Shown here one piece after another: positions 63,861-64,000 of a stretch of DNA of 64,000 nt. Numbering within the stretch: position 1 is the first letter of the stretch; each line of letters starts with the position of its first letter. Source of the DNA: Sphingobacteriales bacterium 50-39 (lineage in GTDB: Bacteria > Bacteroidota > Bacteroidia > Chitinophagales > Chitinophagaceae); contig MKTZ01000009.1 of assembly GCA_001898505.1 (NCBI GenBank), positions 681,947 to 745,946 of the forward strand, given 5' to 3'. The notes beneath the pieces were generated by a model. The model did no database searches. It was not told where the DNA came from and saw only the letters and a program-made list of their open reading frames with translations. Both the position numbers and the translations under genes were made by a program.

Positions 63861-64000
63861 ATGAAACTATTTTTTACCCTTCTAGGCCTTCTTATGCTCA
63901 TGAACGTAGGAAGAGCCCAACCTTCCGAAACACACAATTTCATTACTTACGACACGGCTATCAGTCTTACTCCTCTTGGGTGTCCTGCGTGTGCAAAGGA
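63861..64000 (+). CDS. Secreted protein with early CxxC motif (partial)
   Basis: The 46 visible residues begin with a signal peptide (MKLFFTLLGLLMLMNVGRAQ) and reach a 'LGCPACAK' segment at residues 40-46. The CxxC could be a thioredoxin-like or metal-binding site, or the first of several cysteine pairs. The rest lies past the window edge. It has its own repeat-rich upstream region. Confidence 0.7.
   Translation, partial: MKLFFTLLGLLMLMNVGRAQPSETHNFITYDTAISLTPLGCPACAK

Overview
This window looks like chromosome from a Bacteroidota bacterium, most likely Chitinophagaceae (inference). The evidence is a SusC/SusD pair, a protein with a type IX secretion C-terminal domain, two orphan MacB/FtsX-type permeases, a propeller histidine kinase with a LuxR-type response regulator, Bacteroidota-like promoter cores (TAnnTTTG), almost no Shine-Dalgarno sequences, and many lipoprotein or Tat signal peptides. 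Base composition is fairly GC-rich for the phylum. I see no rRNA, tRNA, phage, insertion sequence or CRISPR array.

Layout. 1-4.2 kb: tail of a DUF4097-like protein, an M28 peptidase, an FtsX-type permease and a frameshifted small membrane protein. 4.3-4.9 kb: a YefM/YoeB toxin-antitoxin pair with a 16-bp operator palindrome. 4.9-10.3 kb: an unknown lipoprotein, a 1085-aa tricorn-like protease and an exported SAM hydrolase. 10.4-17.2 kb, minus strand: sensor kinase, response regulator, then a tightly overlapped set of Tat-exported DsrE-like protein, diheme cytochrome, SGNH hydrolase and esterase. 17.2-22.5 kb: SMP-30 lactonase, phosphocholine-type phospholipase C and an S10 peptidase. 22.5-29.3 kb: a TetR regulator divergent from susC, susD and a metallophosphoesterase.

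29.4-32.8 kb: a small CBU_0592-type membrane protein, a YdeP-type molybdopterin oxidoreductase and FdhD. 33-40.3 kb: a second permease, an unknown lipoprotein, a penicillin-acylase homologue and an S53 peptidase. 40.3-48 kb: two divergent operons. One encodes an amidohydrolase, an isochorismatase-type hydrolase and a GH13 glucosidase. The other encodes an FAD amine oxidase and a PLP aminotransferase, both with twin-arginine leaders, and a secreted Hint-domain protein. 48-50.3 kb: proB and proA. 50.4-53.3 kb: GH51 and GH27 glycosidases.

53.3-59.4 kb: a TPP riboswitch followed by thiS, thiC, a thiE-like gene, thiD, a fused thiE-thiG gene and thiH, all overlapping or nearly so. This is a near-complete thiamin pathway, without thiF in the window. 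59.4-64 kb: a LamG-domain T9SS cargo protein, an AraC regulator, a phytanoyl-CoA dioxygenase-like protein and the start of a secreted protein behind a repeat-rich 380-bp regulatory stretch.

The most unusual items are the predicted exported amine-oxidase/aminotransferase/Hint operon, the overlapped sulfur-type redox and esterase operon with a perfect 14-bp hairpin in its cytochrome gene, the ThiE-ThiG fusion beside a second ThiE-like protein, and the exported SAM hydrolase behind its own inverted repeat.
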